A DNA stretch of 64,000 bases, taken from contig NZ_VIUE01000010.1 of NCBI RefSeq assembly GCF_007828215.1, positions 62,001-126,000 on the forward strand. Reading direction: 5' to 3'. The DNA is from Pseudomonas sp. SJZ074 (GTDB taxonomy: Bacteria; Pseudomonadota; Gammaproteobacteria; Pseudomonadales; Pseudomonadaceae). Below are positions 33,328 to 41,785 of this stretch, piece by piece; positions within the stretch are counted from its first letter, which is position 1, and each line of letters begins with the position of its first letter. Under the pieces are notes generated by a model that was not told the DNA's origin, ran no database searches, and worked only from the letters and a program-made list of their open reading frames with translations. A program made the position numbers and the translations under genes.

Positions 33328-35472
33328 ATGACCGCTGCCATTCGTTACGAAACCGGCCAGGACCGAATCGTCGTCCTGACAATGGACCTGCCTGGCCAGA
33401 GCGCCAATACCATGAATGCTGTGTACCGTGAGGCCATGGCCGCCTGTGTTGCCCGTCTGGTTGCCGAAAGAGACTCGATCGCTGGCGTGATCATCACCTC
33501 GGCCAAAAAGACGTTCTTCGCCGGCGGCGATCTCAATGAGCTGGTCGCGGTCGGCAAGTCCGAGGCCAAGGCTTTCTACGCGATGATCCTGGGGCTCAAG
33601 GCGCAGTTGCGCGTCCTTGAGACACTGGGCAAGCCAGTGGTCGCCGCCATCAACGGTGCGGCGCTCGGAGGCGGCTGGGAGATCTGCCTGGCTTGCCATC
33701 ATCGAGTGGCGCTGGATCATCCGTCGGTGCAGATCGGGCTGCCGGAAGTCACCCTGGGCCTGTTGCCGGGCGGCGGCGCAGTGGTGCGGATGGTGCGCCT
33801 GCTAGGTCTGGAAAAGGCCTTGCCGTATCTGCTCGAAGGCAAGCGGTTTGGCCCTCGACAAGCGCTGCAGGCCGGGTTGATCGATGAGCTGGCGGTTGAT
33901 CGTGATGAACTGCTGGCCAAGGCGCGGGCCTGGATCCTCGCCAACCCGGACGCGGTTCAGCCTTGGGACGTAAAGGGCTATCGGATTCCCGGGGGGACGC
34001 CGTCCGATCCGAGTGTCATGCAGACGCTGGCGATTGCCCCTTCGATCCTGCGCAACCGGACCCAGGGCTGCTTGCCGGCGCCGGAGAAAATCCTCTGTGC
34101 CGCGGTGGAAGGTGCCCAGGTGGGTTATGACGCGGCGCACCTGATCGAGACCCGCTATTTCACTGAATTGACCACGGGGCAGATCGCCAAGAACCTGATC
34201 GGCACCTTCTGGTTCCAGCTCAACGAGATCAAGGCCGGAGGTTCGCGCCCGCACGGGTATGCGCCTTATCTGACAAAAAAAGTCGCTGTGCTCGGGGCTG
34301 GCATGATGGGGGCCGGCATTGCCTGTGTCTGCGCCCTGGCCGAGATCGAGGTGGTCCTCAAGGATATCGATCTGTCCGCCGCGGAGCAGGGCAAGGCCCG
34401 TTTGGCCGCGCTGCTGGACAAGCAAGTCGCCCGCGGGCAGATCACCGTGCAGCAACGTGAAATCACGCTGGCGCGGGTTCATACCACTGACAACGATGCG
34501 CAGCTGTCCGGTTGCGATCTGATTATCGAGGCGGTGTTCGAGGATCGTGACCTGAAAGCCAGGGTGTCGGCGGCCGCCCATGCGGTAGCGGGGCCGGATG
34601 CGGTGATGGCCTCCAATACCTCAACGTTGCCTATCACCGGCCTGGCTGCTGCGATTGCCGACCCGGCGAAGTTCATCGGCCTGCATTTCTTCAGTCCGGT
34701 GGAAAAAATGCCCCTGGTGGAAATTGTCAGGGGCGTTCACACCAGCGATGCAACCTTGGCTCGTGGTTTCGATTTCGTCCTGCAGCTCAACAAGACGCCG
34801 ATTGTGGTCAATGACGGCCGCGGTTTCTTCACGTCGCGTGTCTTCGGCACCTTTATCCATGAGGGCATCGCCATGCTCGGTGAAGGGGTGAGTGCGCCGA
34901 TGATCGAAACCGAGGCCCGCAAGGCCGGGATGCCGGCCGGGCCTCTGGCGGTTTCCGACGAAGTTTCCCTCAACCTGATCAGTCATATTCGTGCCGAAAC
35001 CGCCAAGGACCTTCAAGCAGAAGGGAGAACGCCGATTGAGCATCCGGCGTTCGCCGTGATTGACGTGTTGCTCAAGGAGTACCAGCGGCCGGGCAAAGCT
35101 GCCGGGGCCGGTTTCTATGAATACCCGGTCGGTGGACAAAAACATCTGTGGCCGCAGCTCAAACGCCTTTTCGAGGATGTCGACAGGCAGATTCCGCCCC
35201 AGGACATCCGTGATCGCTTGCTGTTTATCCAGGCCCTGGAAACCGTGCGTTGCGTGGAGGAGGGCGTGCTCAGGTCGACGGCCGATGCCAACGTTGGCTC
35301 GATCTTCGGGATCGGCTTCGCGACCTGGACCGGCGGTGCGTTGCAATTCATCAACCAGTACGGCCTGCAGGACTTTATCGCCCGGGCCCAGTACCTGGCC
35401 GAGCAATATGGCGAACGTTTCTCGCCCCCGGCCCTGTTGCTGGAAAAAGCCGCCAGGCAGTCATTGTTCTGA
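33328..35472 (+). CDS. Multifunctional enoyl-CoA hydratase / 3-hydroxyacyl-CoA dehydrogenase (FadJ-like)
   Basis: A 714-residue fusion. Residues about 1-190 are a crotonase domain with the oxyanion segments FFAGGDLNEL and INGAALGGGWEICLACHHR. Glu in PEVTLGLLPGGG is catalytic. From about 320 there is an NAD-binding dehydrogenase domain (VAVLGAGMMGAGIACVCA), with the catalytic His in FIGLHFFSPVEKMPLVEIV, then the C-terminal helical domain. It hydrates enoyl-CoA and oxidises 3-hydroxyacyl-CoA. Distinct from the FadB of the main fadBA operon. Confidence 0.94.
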   Translation: MTAAIRYETGQDRIVVLTMDLPGQSANTMNAVYREAMAACVARLVAERDSIAGVIITSAKKTFFAGGDLNELVAVGKSEAKAFYAMILGLKAQLRVLETLGKPVVAAINGAALGGGWEICLACHHRVALDHPSVQIGLPEVTLGLLPGGGAVVRMVRLLGLEKALPYLLEGKRFGPRQALQAGLIDELAVDRDELLAKARAWILANPDAVQPWDVKGYRIPGGTPSDPSVMQTLAIAPSILRNRTQGCLPAPEKILCAAVEGAQVGYDAAHLIETRYFTELTTGQIAKNLIGTFWFQLNEIKAGGSRPHGYAPYLTKKVAVLGAGMMGAGIACVCALAEIEVVLKDIDLSAAEQGKARLAALLDKQVARGQITVQQREITLARVHTTDNDAQLSGCDLIIEAVFEDRDLKARVSAAAHAVAGPDAVMASNTSTLPITGLAAAIADPAKFIGLHFFSPVEKMPLVEIVRGVHTSDATLARGFDFVLQLNKTPIVVNDGRGFFTSRVFGTFIHEGIAMLGEGVSAPMIETEARKAGMPAGPLAVSDEVSLNLISHIRAETAKDLQAEGRTPIEHPAFAVIDVLLKEYQRPGKAAGAGFYEYPVGGQKHLWPQLKRLFEDVDRQIPPQDIRDRLLFIQALETVRCVEEGVLRSTADANVGSIFGIGFATWTGGALQFINQYGLQDFIARAQYLAEQYGERFSPPALLLEKAARQSLF

Positions 35473-35555
35473 CAGCGGGGGGGCTTGCCTTGCGGGGTGT
35501 TTCAAGGCAGGCTCTGGGGTGTGCAATATTCCCATCACCGTGTCAGGTATTTTTT

Positions 35556-36272
35556 ATGTCCCTACGCATCTGCATCCTCGAAACCGATATCCTGCGCCCG
35601 GAGCTGGTCGATCAATATCAGGGTTACGGGCAGATGTTCCAGCGGCTGTTCTCACAACAGCCGGTCGCGGCCGATTTCGTCGTGTACAACGTCGTGGAAG
35701 GGCAGTACCCGAGCGATGATGAGGTGTTCGACGCCTACCTGGTAACCGGTAGCAAGGCCGATTCCTTTGGTACCGATCCCTGGATTCAAACCCTCAAGAA
35801 GTATCTGCTGGAGCGCTACCAACGTGGCGACAAGCTGTTGGGTATTTGCTTCGGCCACCAGTTGCTGGCGCTGTTGCTGGGCGGCAAGACCGAACGCGCG
35901 ACCCAGGGCTGGGGCGTCGGCACGCATCGCTACAAGCTCGCAGCCAAGGCTCCATGGATGAGCCCGGTAATGGAGGAACTGACTCTGCTGATCAGCCATC
36001 AGGACCAGGTCACTCAGCTACCCGAAAACGCTACGGTCATCGCCTCCAGCGACTTCTGCCCGTATGCCGCCTACCACATCAATGATCAGGTGCTGTGCTT
36101 CCAGGGCCATCCCGAATTCATCCACGATTACTCCCGGGCGCTGCTTGACCTGCGCCAGCAACACCTTGGCGAGCAGGTCTACAGCCAGGGCGTGGCGAGC
36201 CTGGAACAGGAGCATCACGGCACGACCGTGGCAGAGTGGATGATGCGTTTCGTCGCTCACAAGCCGCTGTAA
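35556..36272 (+). CDS. Class I glutamine amidotransferase-like protein
   Basis: A 238-residue GATase. The nucleophile elbow is LLGICFGHQLLALLLGG (Cys near 98), and the His-Glu pair is in CFQGHPEFIHDYSR. Other features (YLVTGSKADSFGTDPWI, WGVGTHRYKL) place it with stand-alone GMP-synthase-like amidotransferases of unknown acceptor. The ATG at 35556 starts MSLRICILETD, the usual first strand. It lies 83 bases after the beta-oxidation pair. Confidence 0.9.
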   Translation: MSLRICILETDILRPELVDQYQGYGQMFQRLFSQQPVAADFVVYNVVEGQYPSDDEVFDAYLVTGSKADSFGTDPWIQTLKKYLLERYQRGDKLLGICFGHQLLALLLGGKTERATQGWGVGTHRYKLAAKAPWMSPVMEELTLLISHQDQVTQLPENATVIASSDFCPYAAYHINDQVLCFQGHPEFIHDYSRALLDLRQQHLGEQVYSQGVASLEQEHHGTTVAEWMMRFVAHKPL

Positions 36273-36304
36273 GCGGCAAGTTGCAAGCTTCAAGCGGCAA
36301 GTTG
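36271..36304. repeat. Short direct repeat AAGCGGCAAGTTG (two copies)
   Basis: AAGCGGCAAGTTG occurs at 36271-36283 and 36292-36304, separated by CAAGCTTC. A related inverted piece, CAGCTTGCAGTTGCTTAC, follows. This low-complexity AAGCTGCAAGC kind of repeat is common between Pseudomonas genes. Confidence 0.75.
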
Positions 36305-36327
36305 TGCAATCCTCAGCTTGCAGTTGC

Positions 36328-37299
36328 TTACAACCACCCCGACCGCTTGAAGCTGGCCCACAGCGCGGTGCATCCCACGGTAATTACTCCCAGCACCGTG
36401 AAATAGCCGTAGTGCCAACTCAGCTCCGGCATGTCCTGGAAGTTCATCCCGTAGATCCCGGCTACCGCCGTCGGAAACGCCAGGATCGCCGCCCATGCCG
36501 CGAACTTGCGCTGCACCACGCTCTGGCGTGATGCTTCGAGCAGCACGCCGACTTCGATGGTCTGGCTGGCAATGTCCGCCAAGGTCGTCAGGTCTTCCAT
36601 CTGTCGTGTGACGTGGATCTGCACATCGCGGAAGTACGGGCGCATGTTCTTGTCGATGAAAGGAAAGTTCAGCTTCTGCAATTCCTCGCTGATTTCCACC
36701 ATCGGCGCTGCGTAGCGGCGCAGGCGCAGCACGTCCCGACGCAAGCTGTGCAGTTTCTGGATGTCCCGTTCGTTCAAGGCACTGCACAGCACGTGGTGCT
36801 CGAGCTCATCGATCTCGTTATGAATGGCTTCACCCATCGGCTGATAGTTTTCAATCACGAAATCGAGGATGGCATAGAGTACGAAATCTTCCCCATGCTC
36901 CAGCAGGAGTGGTCGAGCCTCACAGCGTTGTCGGACATAAGCGTAGGAAGCCGAGTGTCCATTACGGGCAGTGATGATGTAGCCCTTGCCGGCGAAAATA
37001 TGGGTTTCGATGAACTGCAGCTTGCCGTCCTTGCGTATCGGTGAATACGTGACAATGAACAGCGCATCGCCGAAGGTCTCGAGCTTGGGGCGGCTATGCT
37101 TCTCCATGGCATCTTCTATCGCCAGTTCGTGCAGGTTGAACTGACGCTGCAGATTGGTCAGCTCCTGGACACTGGGCTCTTCCAGGCCGATCCACACAAA
37201 GTGCCCTGGTTTTGCAGCCCAGGCGCTGCCCTCGTCGAGGGTGATATTGGTGATTTTCTTACCGGCGCTGTAGACCGCAGCAGCAACGACTCTACCCAT
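36328..37299 (-). CDS. CorA family magnesium/cobalt transporter
   Basis: A 323-residue channel protein. A large N-terminal cytoplasmic domain (about 1-255) is followed by two membrane helices. The selectivity signature GMNFQDMPEL sits at the end of the first helix (ILAFPTAVAGIYGMNF), as in all CorA proteins. The long stalk helix includes RQSVVQRKFAAWAAILAF. It mediates Mg2+ (or Co2+/Ni2+) uptake at the inner membrane. Convergent with the amidotransferase gene. Confidence 0.94.
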   Translation of the reverse strand: MGRVVAAAVYSAGKKITNITLDEGSAWAAKPGHFVWIGLEEPSVQELTNLQRQFNLHELAIEDAMEKHSRPKLETFGDALFIVTYSPIRKDGKLQFIETHIFAGKGYIITARNGHSASYAYVRQRCEARPLLLEHGEDFVLYAILDFVIENYQPMGEAIHNEIDELEHHVLCSALNERDIQKLHSLRRDVLRLRRYAAPMVEISEELQKLNFPFIDKNMRPYFRDVQIHVTRQMEDLTTLADIASQTIEVGVLLEASRQSVVQRKFAAWAAILAFPTAVAGIYGMNFQDMPELSWHYGYFTVLGVITVGCTALWASFKRSGWL

Positions 37300-37431
37300 G
37301 ATGGTGGTTCACTTCTTATTGGAAAATGGCAGTGGCAGGCACCGTGCAGCTTAGCGCGCCTTGTTGCTTGAGAGTCAGCAAAATCCGCTGAGTTCTCCCG
37401 TAGAAGGGCTCGTCGTGGGGAGAGGCTGTGC

Positions 37432-38154
37432 TCAGCCCGCCTGCACTTGACTGTCCATCGCCGCGATGCTCGCCTGCATTTGCTCTCGGCACTGGGCTAT
37501 AAGGCGGGGCATGTCGTCCAGGGTCAGCCCTTGCGTAGGAATCGCCGGCAGTGACCGTATGAGAATGTCACCGCTGTGCCAACGGTTCAGGTGCATGTGC
37601 TTGATGTAGCGGCTGACGCACACCGGAACAATCGGCACCCCGGCGTCGATCGCCATCTGAAAGGCGCCTTTCTTGAACGGCAGCAAATCCCCACCGAGAT
37701 TCCGGGTGCCTTCCGGGAATACCCAGATGGAGGTTTGTTCATGCTGCAGAGTATGGGTCGTGGTCTGTATGGCGCGGCGCGCCTTGATCGCATTGCTCCG
37801 GTCGATCAACACGTTACCCGCCAGCCAGAACAACTGCCCGAACAGCGGTACCCACTTCAGGCTCTTCTTGCCGATGCACACGGTGCGGTGGGGCACCACG
37901 TTGCCGAACACGAACAGGTCATAATTGGATTGGTGGTTGGCGATTATCACGCAACTCTGGGGTTTATCCCGCAGCGTATCGACATCGGCCATGACCCGTA
38001 GACCCAGAATCCACATGGCGGGCCGCGCATACAACCTTGCGCATAAACGGCTGTTGTCCGGGTTGAAGGGGCGGCACACCCCGAGGATCATACCCAGCAC
38101 CCCTGCTACGAGAAAGTGCAGAGCCATCAACGACATACGCAGTACGAACAACAT
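37432..38154 (-). CDS. 1-acyl-sn-glycerol-3-phosphate acyltransferase (PlsC family)
   Basis: A 240-residue membrane acyltransferase. The catalytic HX4D motif is NHQSNYDLF (near 73-81), and the substrate motif is FPEGTRNLGGDLLPFKKGAF. An N-terminal hydrophobic segment anchors it. It adds the second acyl chain to lysophosphatidate. Pseudomonas has several PlsC paralogues; which role this one has is unknown. Confidence 0.92.
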   Translation of the reverse strand: MLFVLRMSLMALHFLVAGVLGMILGVCRPFNPDNSRLCARLYARPAMWILGLRVMADVDTLRDKPQSCVIIANHQSNYDLFVFGNVVPHRTVCIGKKSLKWVPLFGQLFWLAGNVLIDRSNAIKARRAIQTTTHTLQHEQTSIWVFPEGTRNLGGDLLPFKKGAFQMAIDAGVPIVPVCVSRYIKHMHLNRWHSGDILIRSLPAIPTQGLTLDDMPRLIAQCREQMQASIAAMDSQVQAG

Positions 38155-38298
38155 CCACAGGCCCGCCGGAACAAAAGGTGGGGCAGTGTACGAATGTGCA
38201 CTGTTTTCGGCAATTGTCCCTATAGAGGGAGGAGATGGGCGATCTTCGAGCGCATGTGTTCAACGGAGGAGAGCCGCAGGCTAGAGCGGCCTCAGCTT

Positions 38299-38328
38299 TT
38301 GTGGGAGCGAGCAGATTCGCTCCCACAA
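38299..38328. repeat. Compact REP hairpin
   Basis: TTGTGGGAGCGA-GCAGAT-TCGCTCCCACAA is a perfect 12-bp stem, between the PlsC and crotonase genes. It may also act as a terminator for neither, as no T-run follows. Confidence 0.8.
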
Positions 38329-38348
38329 GAGTGCAGGATAAACAGGGG

Positions 38349-39038
38349 CTAGCCCTGGTATTCCTGATCCAGCAGGATCGCCGTGTCCAGCGCTTCCAGC
38401 AGTGCCTTGCGCACTTTCAGCTTGGTATTTTTATGCGCTTTCATGTTGATTTTCTGCAGTTGGCGCGCCGCTTCCAGCGCCGCATTCTGCAACTCTTGCG
38501 CCGACACCACCTTATCGAGGAAGCCCGCGTCTACGGCGCTCTGTGGGTTGAACATCTCGCCATTGATGACCGAGCGATGAAACGCGGATTTGCGCAAGCG
38601 ATCACGGGCCAGCTCGATGCCGGCGTGATGCATGGTCATGCCGATCTGCACTTCATTCAGGCCAATGCTGAATGGCCCGTCCACGCCGATTCGGTAGTCT
38701 GCCGAGAGCAGCAGGAATGCGCCTTTCGCCACGGCGTGGCCTGGGCAAGCGACAACGACGGGGAAGGGGTGTGACAACAGGCGACGGGCGAGGGTCGAAC
38801 CGGCAGTGACCAGGCCTACCGCCTCTTTGGGCCCGGCCGTCATCACTTTCAAATCATAACCACCCGACAAGATCCCCGGTTGCCCGGTGATGATCACGAT
38901 CGCCCGATCCTCCGTCGCCTGATCCAATGCAGCGTTGAACGCGGCAATGACGTCCGGTGAGATGGCATTGACCTTGCCGTTGTTCAAGGTCAGGGTCGCG
39001 ATACCGTCTTCGAGATGGTAGGCAATCAGGTCGCTCAT
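38349..39038 (-). CDS. Enoyl-CoA hydratase/isomerase family protein (crotonase)
   Basis: A 229-residue crotonase-fold protein. The oxyanion-hole segments are GQPGILSGGYDLKVM and VACPGHAVAKGAFLLLSADYRIG. The usual catalytic Glu pair is not obvious, as in many broad crotonases (the segment GLNEVQIGM keeps one Glu). It acts on a CoA thioester of unknown chain. The ATG at 39038 with AAGGAA upstream gives MSDLIAYHLEDG; the extension to 39068 is rejected. From memory orthologous to PA1748. Confidence 0.9.
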   Translation of the reverse strand: MSDLIAYHLEDGIATLTLNNGKVNAISPDVIAAFNAALDQATEDRAIVIITGQPGILSGGYDLKVMTAGPKEAVGLVTAGSTLARRLLSHPFPVVVACPGHAVAKGAFLLLSADYRIGVDGPFSIGLNEVQIGMTMHHAGIELARDRLRKSAFHRSVINGEMFNPQSAVDAGFLDKVVSAQELQNAALEAARQLQKINMKAHKNTKLKVRKALLEALDTAILLDQEYQG

Positions 39039-39277
39039 GACGCATTCCTTGTAGAAGAATTGCCGCAAACGTTACCCACCGTTGCGGATCAGGTAAAGCG
39101 CCGTGACTGACTCACCGGTCAGCTCCGGGCCGTATAAACAGTCTGTCCTGCCCGGGCGGCCGTGTCTGCATCCTTCAGGCGGCATAGATGTCGACCGGAG
39201 ATTGGCCGGTTTGCCCTGTTCCGTCGCGTTTGAAATCCCGAAACACCTTAACCGCATGAAAATTCTGAAAAAAAGCT

Positions 39278-39306
39278 TTGCCATCGGAAAGGCTTTCGAC
39301 TACATT
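39278..39306 (+). promoter_or_regulatory. Promoter of tRNA-Ser
   Basis: -35 TTGCCA (39278-39283), 17-bp spacer, -10 TACATT (39301-39306), then a GC-rich discriminator AGCGCGCC, as usual for stringently controlled stable RNA genes. Confidence 0.75.
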
Positions 39307-39343
39307 AGCGCGCCTCGACAGACTGAACAGTTTGCCGAGACAC

Positions 39344-39433
39344 GGTGAAGTGTCCGAGTGGCTTAAGGAGCACGCCTGGAAAGTGTGTATACAGGAAACT
39401 GTATCGAGAGTTCGAATCTCTCCTTCACCGCCA
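39344..39433 (+). tRNA. tRNA-Ser (anticodon GGA)
   Basis: A 90-base class II tRNA. The acceptor stem is GGTGAAG / CTTCACC followed by G and encoded CCA. The D arm has TCCGAGTGGCTTAAGGA. The anticodon loop CCTGGAAAG contains GGA. A long variable arm (TATACAGGAAACTGTATC) and the T arm GAGAGTTCGAATCTCTC complete it. Confidence 0.97.
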
Positions 39434-39441
39434 CATTCATA

Positions 39442-39475
39442 CGAAAAAGCCCTGATTATTCAGGGCTTTTTCGTA
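39442..39475 (+). terminator. Intrinsic terminator of tRNA-Ser
   Basis: ACGAAAAAGCCCTGA-TTAT-TCAGGGCTTTTTCGT, a perfect stem with internal T-run. Confidence 0.9.
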
Positions 39476-39571
39476 TCTGCGTTTCAGGAAAAATCCCTCC
39501 CGTTCGAACGCTTCCAAGTCGGCGAGCCAGAACCCAGACGTGCCCATCCACGCCCTCATTCGATGCAGGCA

Positions 39572-39606
39572 AGGCCCCTGATTTTTCAATAAAATCAGGG
39601 GCCTTT
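39572..39606. terminator. Second strong hairpin downstream of tRNA-Ser
   Basis: AAGGCCCCTGATTTT-TCAAT-AAAATCAGGGGCCTT followed by TT. The 15-bp perfect stem is bidirectional. No gene lies between it and the tRNA terminator. Confidence 0.75.
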
Positions 39607-39714
39607 TGCTATCTACTGGGATAAGAAAACCGACCGTACGGCGATTCCGCGGTGGCATGGCGTGAGGGATGAAACTACTCTGAAACCCATTGCTCGCCGA
39701 TTGGAGATGGCAAC

Positions 39715-40191
39715 ATGAAAAGGATTTCGCCGACAGTTGTCGCATTGATACTACTCTTCGCGTGTTCGACCACTGTGCACGCTAATGCAGCTTCGCTTGA
39801 CGAGGCGCGTACACTCGTTGCCCAAACTGGGCTGGGCAAGAAACTCCCCTCCCTTGCACTGTTGACAGCAAAGAGCACGACAACCTACGCGACGATCGCC
39901 GATAAGCTCGGTAATGCCAGTGCGAACAGTGCGTTATCCGACGAAATCAATGCGCTGCTGCCGCGATACCAGCCCAAGTGGGATGAGAGCCTTGCCAGAG
40001 CCTATGAGAAATCTTTCTCCGAGGAAGAGTTGGCATCGCTCGTTTCGCAAGGTCGCGCTTCACAGTACGCGCCGGAAGTGAAAAAACGGCAAGCCGGAAT
40101 AGGTCGCTACATGCAGGCCAATGCTCAGCCGATTCTGGTTGCGTTCGTCTCTGATGCGCTCAAGGCAACTTTGTCCAAATATGTTCAGTAA
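39715..40191 (+). CDS. Exported protein, DUF2059-like
   Basis: A 158-residue protein. The signal peptide is MKRISPTVVALILLFACSTTVHANA. The mature part is helical and polar (LDEARTLVAQTGLGKKLPSLALL, INALLPRYQPKWDESLARAYEKSFSEEELASLVSQGRASQYAPEV), and its tail with YEKSFSEEEL followed by a Y-P-E-hinge resembles DUF2059. Codon use is less GC-rich than in neighbouring core genes, which suggests acquisition. Function unknown. Confidence 0.65.
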   Translation: MKRISPTVVALILLFACSTTVHANAASLDEARTLVAQTGLGKKLPSLALLTAKSTTTYATIADKLGNASANSALSDEINALLPRYQPKWDESLARAYEKSFSEEELASLVSQGRASQYAPEVKKRQAGIGRYMQANAQPILVAFVSDALKATLSKYVQ

Positions 40192-40340
40192 TAGGTCGCG
40201 AAACGAAACTCGGCCCGGACATGCCCATCTCTGCGAGTTTGCCAGACAGCATCAGGCAAGTTAGCAGCAGCTTCGAGCAAAAGCTTCCGGGCGCGTACCG
40301 TTAAGGTTCTCCTGAGATCCGTCCACTGCAGGAGAACATC

Positions 40341-40841
40341 ATGGGCCCATGGATGAGTTTGACGCTGCGTCTTCAGGCTGTTGCACTGTGCCTGCTGCTT
40401 TCGATAGGTACAGTTTCGGCTGCGCAAACATCGACCCAACGCACCAATACGCATTTGGTACGCGAGGCATTCACGAACTGGCAGCAAGGTAAAGGCACGG
40501 TGTTCGATCTGCTGGCGCCTGATGCCAGATGGATCGTCGCCGGATCCAGTCCGGTTTCAGCGGTGTACAACAGCAAGACGGAGTTGATGGAGCAGGCCGT
40601 ACGCCCTATCAGTGCTCGGTTGGCGACACCCATTTCTCCCCGTGTCCAGAACATTATTGCCGAGGGCGATGTGGTGGTTGTTCTCTGGAAAGGGGAGGCC
40701 ACCGCTCGAGATCGCAAACCCTATAACAATACTTACCTATGGCACATGACGTTCAAGGAGGGGGAGGTTATTGAGGTCAAAGCGTTCCTGGATACCTATA
40801 CGCTGAACGATCTCATGTTGCGTGTGCAGCCTGCCCATTAG
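40341..40841 (+). CDS. Exported nuclear transport factor 2 (SnoaL-like) family protein
   Basis: A 166-residue protein. A signal peptide (LRLQAVALCLLLSIGTVSAAQ) precedes an NTF2-like cone fold: HLVREAFTNWQQGKGTVFDLLAPDARWIVAG, then VVVLWKGEATARDRKPYNNTYLWHMTFKEGEVIEVKAFLDTYTLNDLM, typical of SnoaL/ketosteroid isomerase-like proteins. An excellent SD (GCAGGAG) lies 7 bases before the ATG. Ligand or reaction is unknown. Confidence 0.85.
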   Translation: MGPWMSLTLRLQAVALCLLLSIGTVSAAQTSTQRTNTHLVREAFTNWQQGKGTVFDLLAPDARWIVAGSSPVSAVYNSKTELMEQAVRPISARLATPISPRVQNIIAEGDVVVVLWKGEATARDRKPYNNTYLWHMTFKEGEVIEVKAFLDTYTLNDLMLRVQPAH

Positions 40842-40933
40842 CATTGCTCCAATCGGCTAAGCTCGATTCAGAACAAAGTAACTGCTGAATGGTCTGTTGA
40901 GTGGCCGAAGTCCAACTCACCTGAGGTAGCGCA

Positions 40934-41161
40934 ATGAGCCTGATCGATTGTCCTGAATGCTCTTCCCGTATTTCCGACAAGGCATACGCTTGCCCTCAAT
41001 GCGGGAACCCCTTTCGTGAGCCGAGTTTTCGCCTGACGGAAAAAAACGTCGGGCAGATTGCCGGGGTGACTGGGGTCTGGCTGACTGCGCCGTGGATAGC
41101 ACGCATGGTGTTCGGTGTGGTGCTGGTGATAGCAGTGGCGGCGGTGTTGATTCTGCGCTGA
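40934..41161 (+). CDS. Zinc-ribbon membrane protein (75 aa)
   Basis: A 75-residue protein. Residues 5-28 form a zinc ribbon (DCPECSSRISDKAYACPQCG, two CxxC pairs). A polar linker and a C-terminal membrane helix (about 52-74, IARMVFGVVLVIAVAAVLIL) follow. It is a one-pass inner-membrane protein with the ribbon outside or inside the helix; role unknown. SD is GAGGTAG. Confidence 0.75.
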   Translation: MSLIDCPECSSRISDKAYACPQCGNPFREPSFRLTEKNVGQIAGVTGVWLTAPWIARMVFGVVLVIAVAAVLILR

Positions 41162-41240
41162 TGCAGGTGGAATGCAGTCTGGGGACACTCATGAAAACGG
41201 CTCGTTGAATAACGAGCCGTTGCAAGACCAAATGGGGTTA

Positions 41241-41417
41241 TCACTCAACGCTGCCGCTGGTCACCACCGTAAACTTGCGGCTGAACTCCAACACTTCACA
41301 CACACACCGGTGTGACCTGCTGGAACAGACACGGCATCACCGGCCTTCATCTCGAAGCGTTCGCCGGTGTCTAGGGTAATGGCGATGCGGCCTTCGATCA
41401 GCACGAAGGCTTTCATC
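41241..41417 (-). pseudogene. Cupin domain protein, 5'-truncated and frameshifted
   Basis: On the minus strand the frame MKAFVLIEGRIAITLDTGER then FEMKAGDAVSVPAGHTGVC is a cupin_2/EutQ-like barrel half. After GGTGTGTGTGTG the frame shifts; removing one GT restores CEVLEFSRKFTVVTSGSVE and a stop at 41241-41243. So a two-base slip in a GT run broke it. Its N-terminal half is missing, ending where a hydrolase fragment begins on the other strand. Confidence 0.75.
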
Positions 41418-41766
41418 GTTGTCGAAGCGCCAGTTGGACCGGGTCTACAAGGACTGGCGGCGCTGGTGTGTCTATCCCCATTACTTCTTCGATGATCCTT
41501 CCATGACGGATGTCGCCGTGCTTTACGCACAGGTACGCACGCCCTGCGTATTCGCCAATGCGGTGGATGATCCTTGGGCGCCGCCTGTCTCGCGGGACGC
41601 GTTTATCAAGGGTTATCGCAACGTTCCGTTTCGGGTACGGGACCTCCATCCCGAGACGAAAAAGCAGCCAATCGGCCACATGGGGTATTTCCGGCCGTCG
41701 GCAGAACCTCTCTGGGATGAAATGCTCAAGTGGCTCGTGACCCAGAAGCAGCGGGCCGTGGGCTGA
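41417..41766 (+). pseudogene. Alpha/beta hydrolase, C-terminal fragment
   Basis: The frame from about 41419 reads LDRVYKDWRRWCVYPHYFFD, then APCVFANAVDDPWAPPVSRDAF-like text and KQPIGHMGYFRPSAEPLWDEMLKWL. This is the last 115 residues of a serine-aminopeptidase-type alpha/beta hydrolase, with the acid in VDDPW and the catalytic His in GHMGYFR. The nucleophile elbow and everything before it are gone, and no start with SD exists. The break coincides with the 5' break of the cupin relic. Confidence 0.75.
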
Positions 41767-41785
41767 ATCGATGCCCTCGGCAAGG

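Noticed and set aside
39103..39348. Plus-strand frame running into tRNA-Ser
   Set aside because: It overlaps the tRNA promoter and the tRNA itself, and has no domain.
39434..41780. attL/attR repeat of the tRNA-Ser 3' end
   Set aside because: I looked for GTTCGAATCTCTCCTTCACC downstream and found no second copy in the window.
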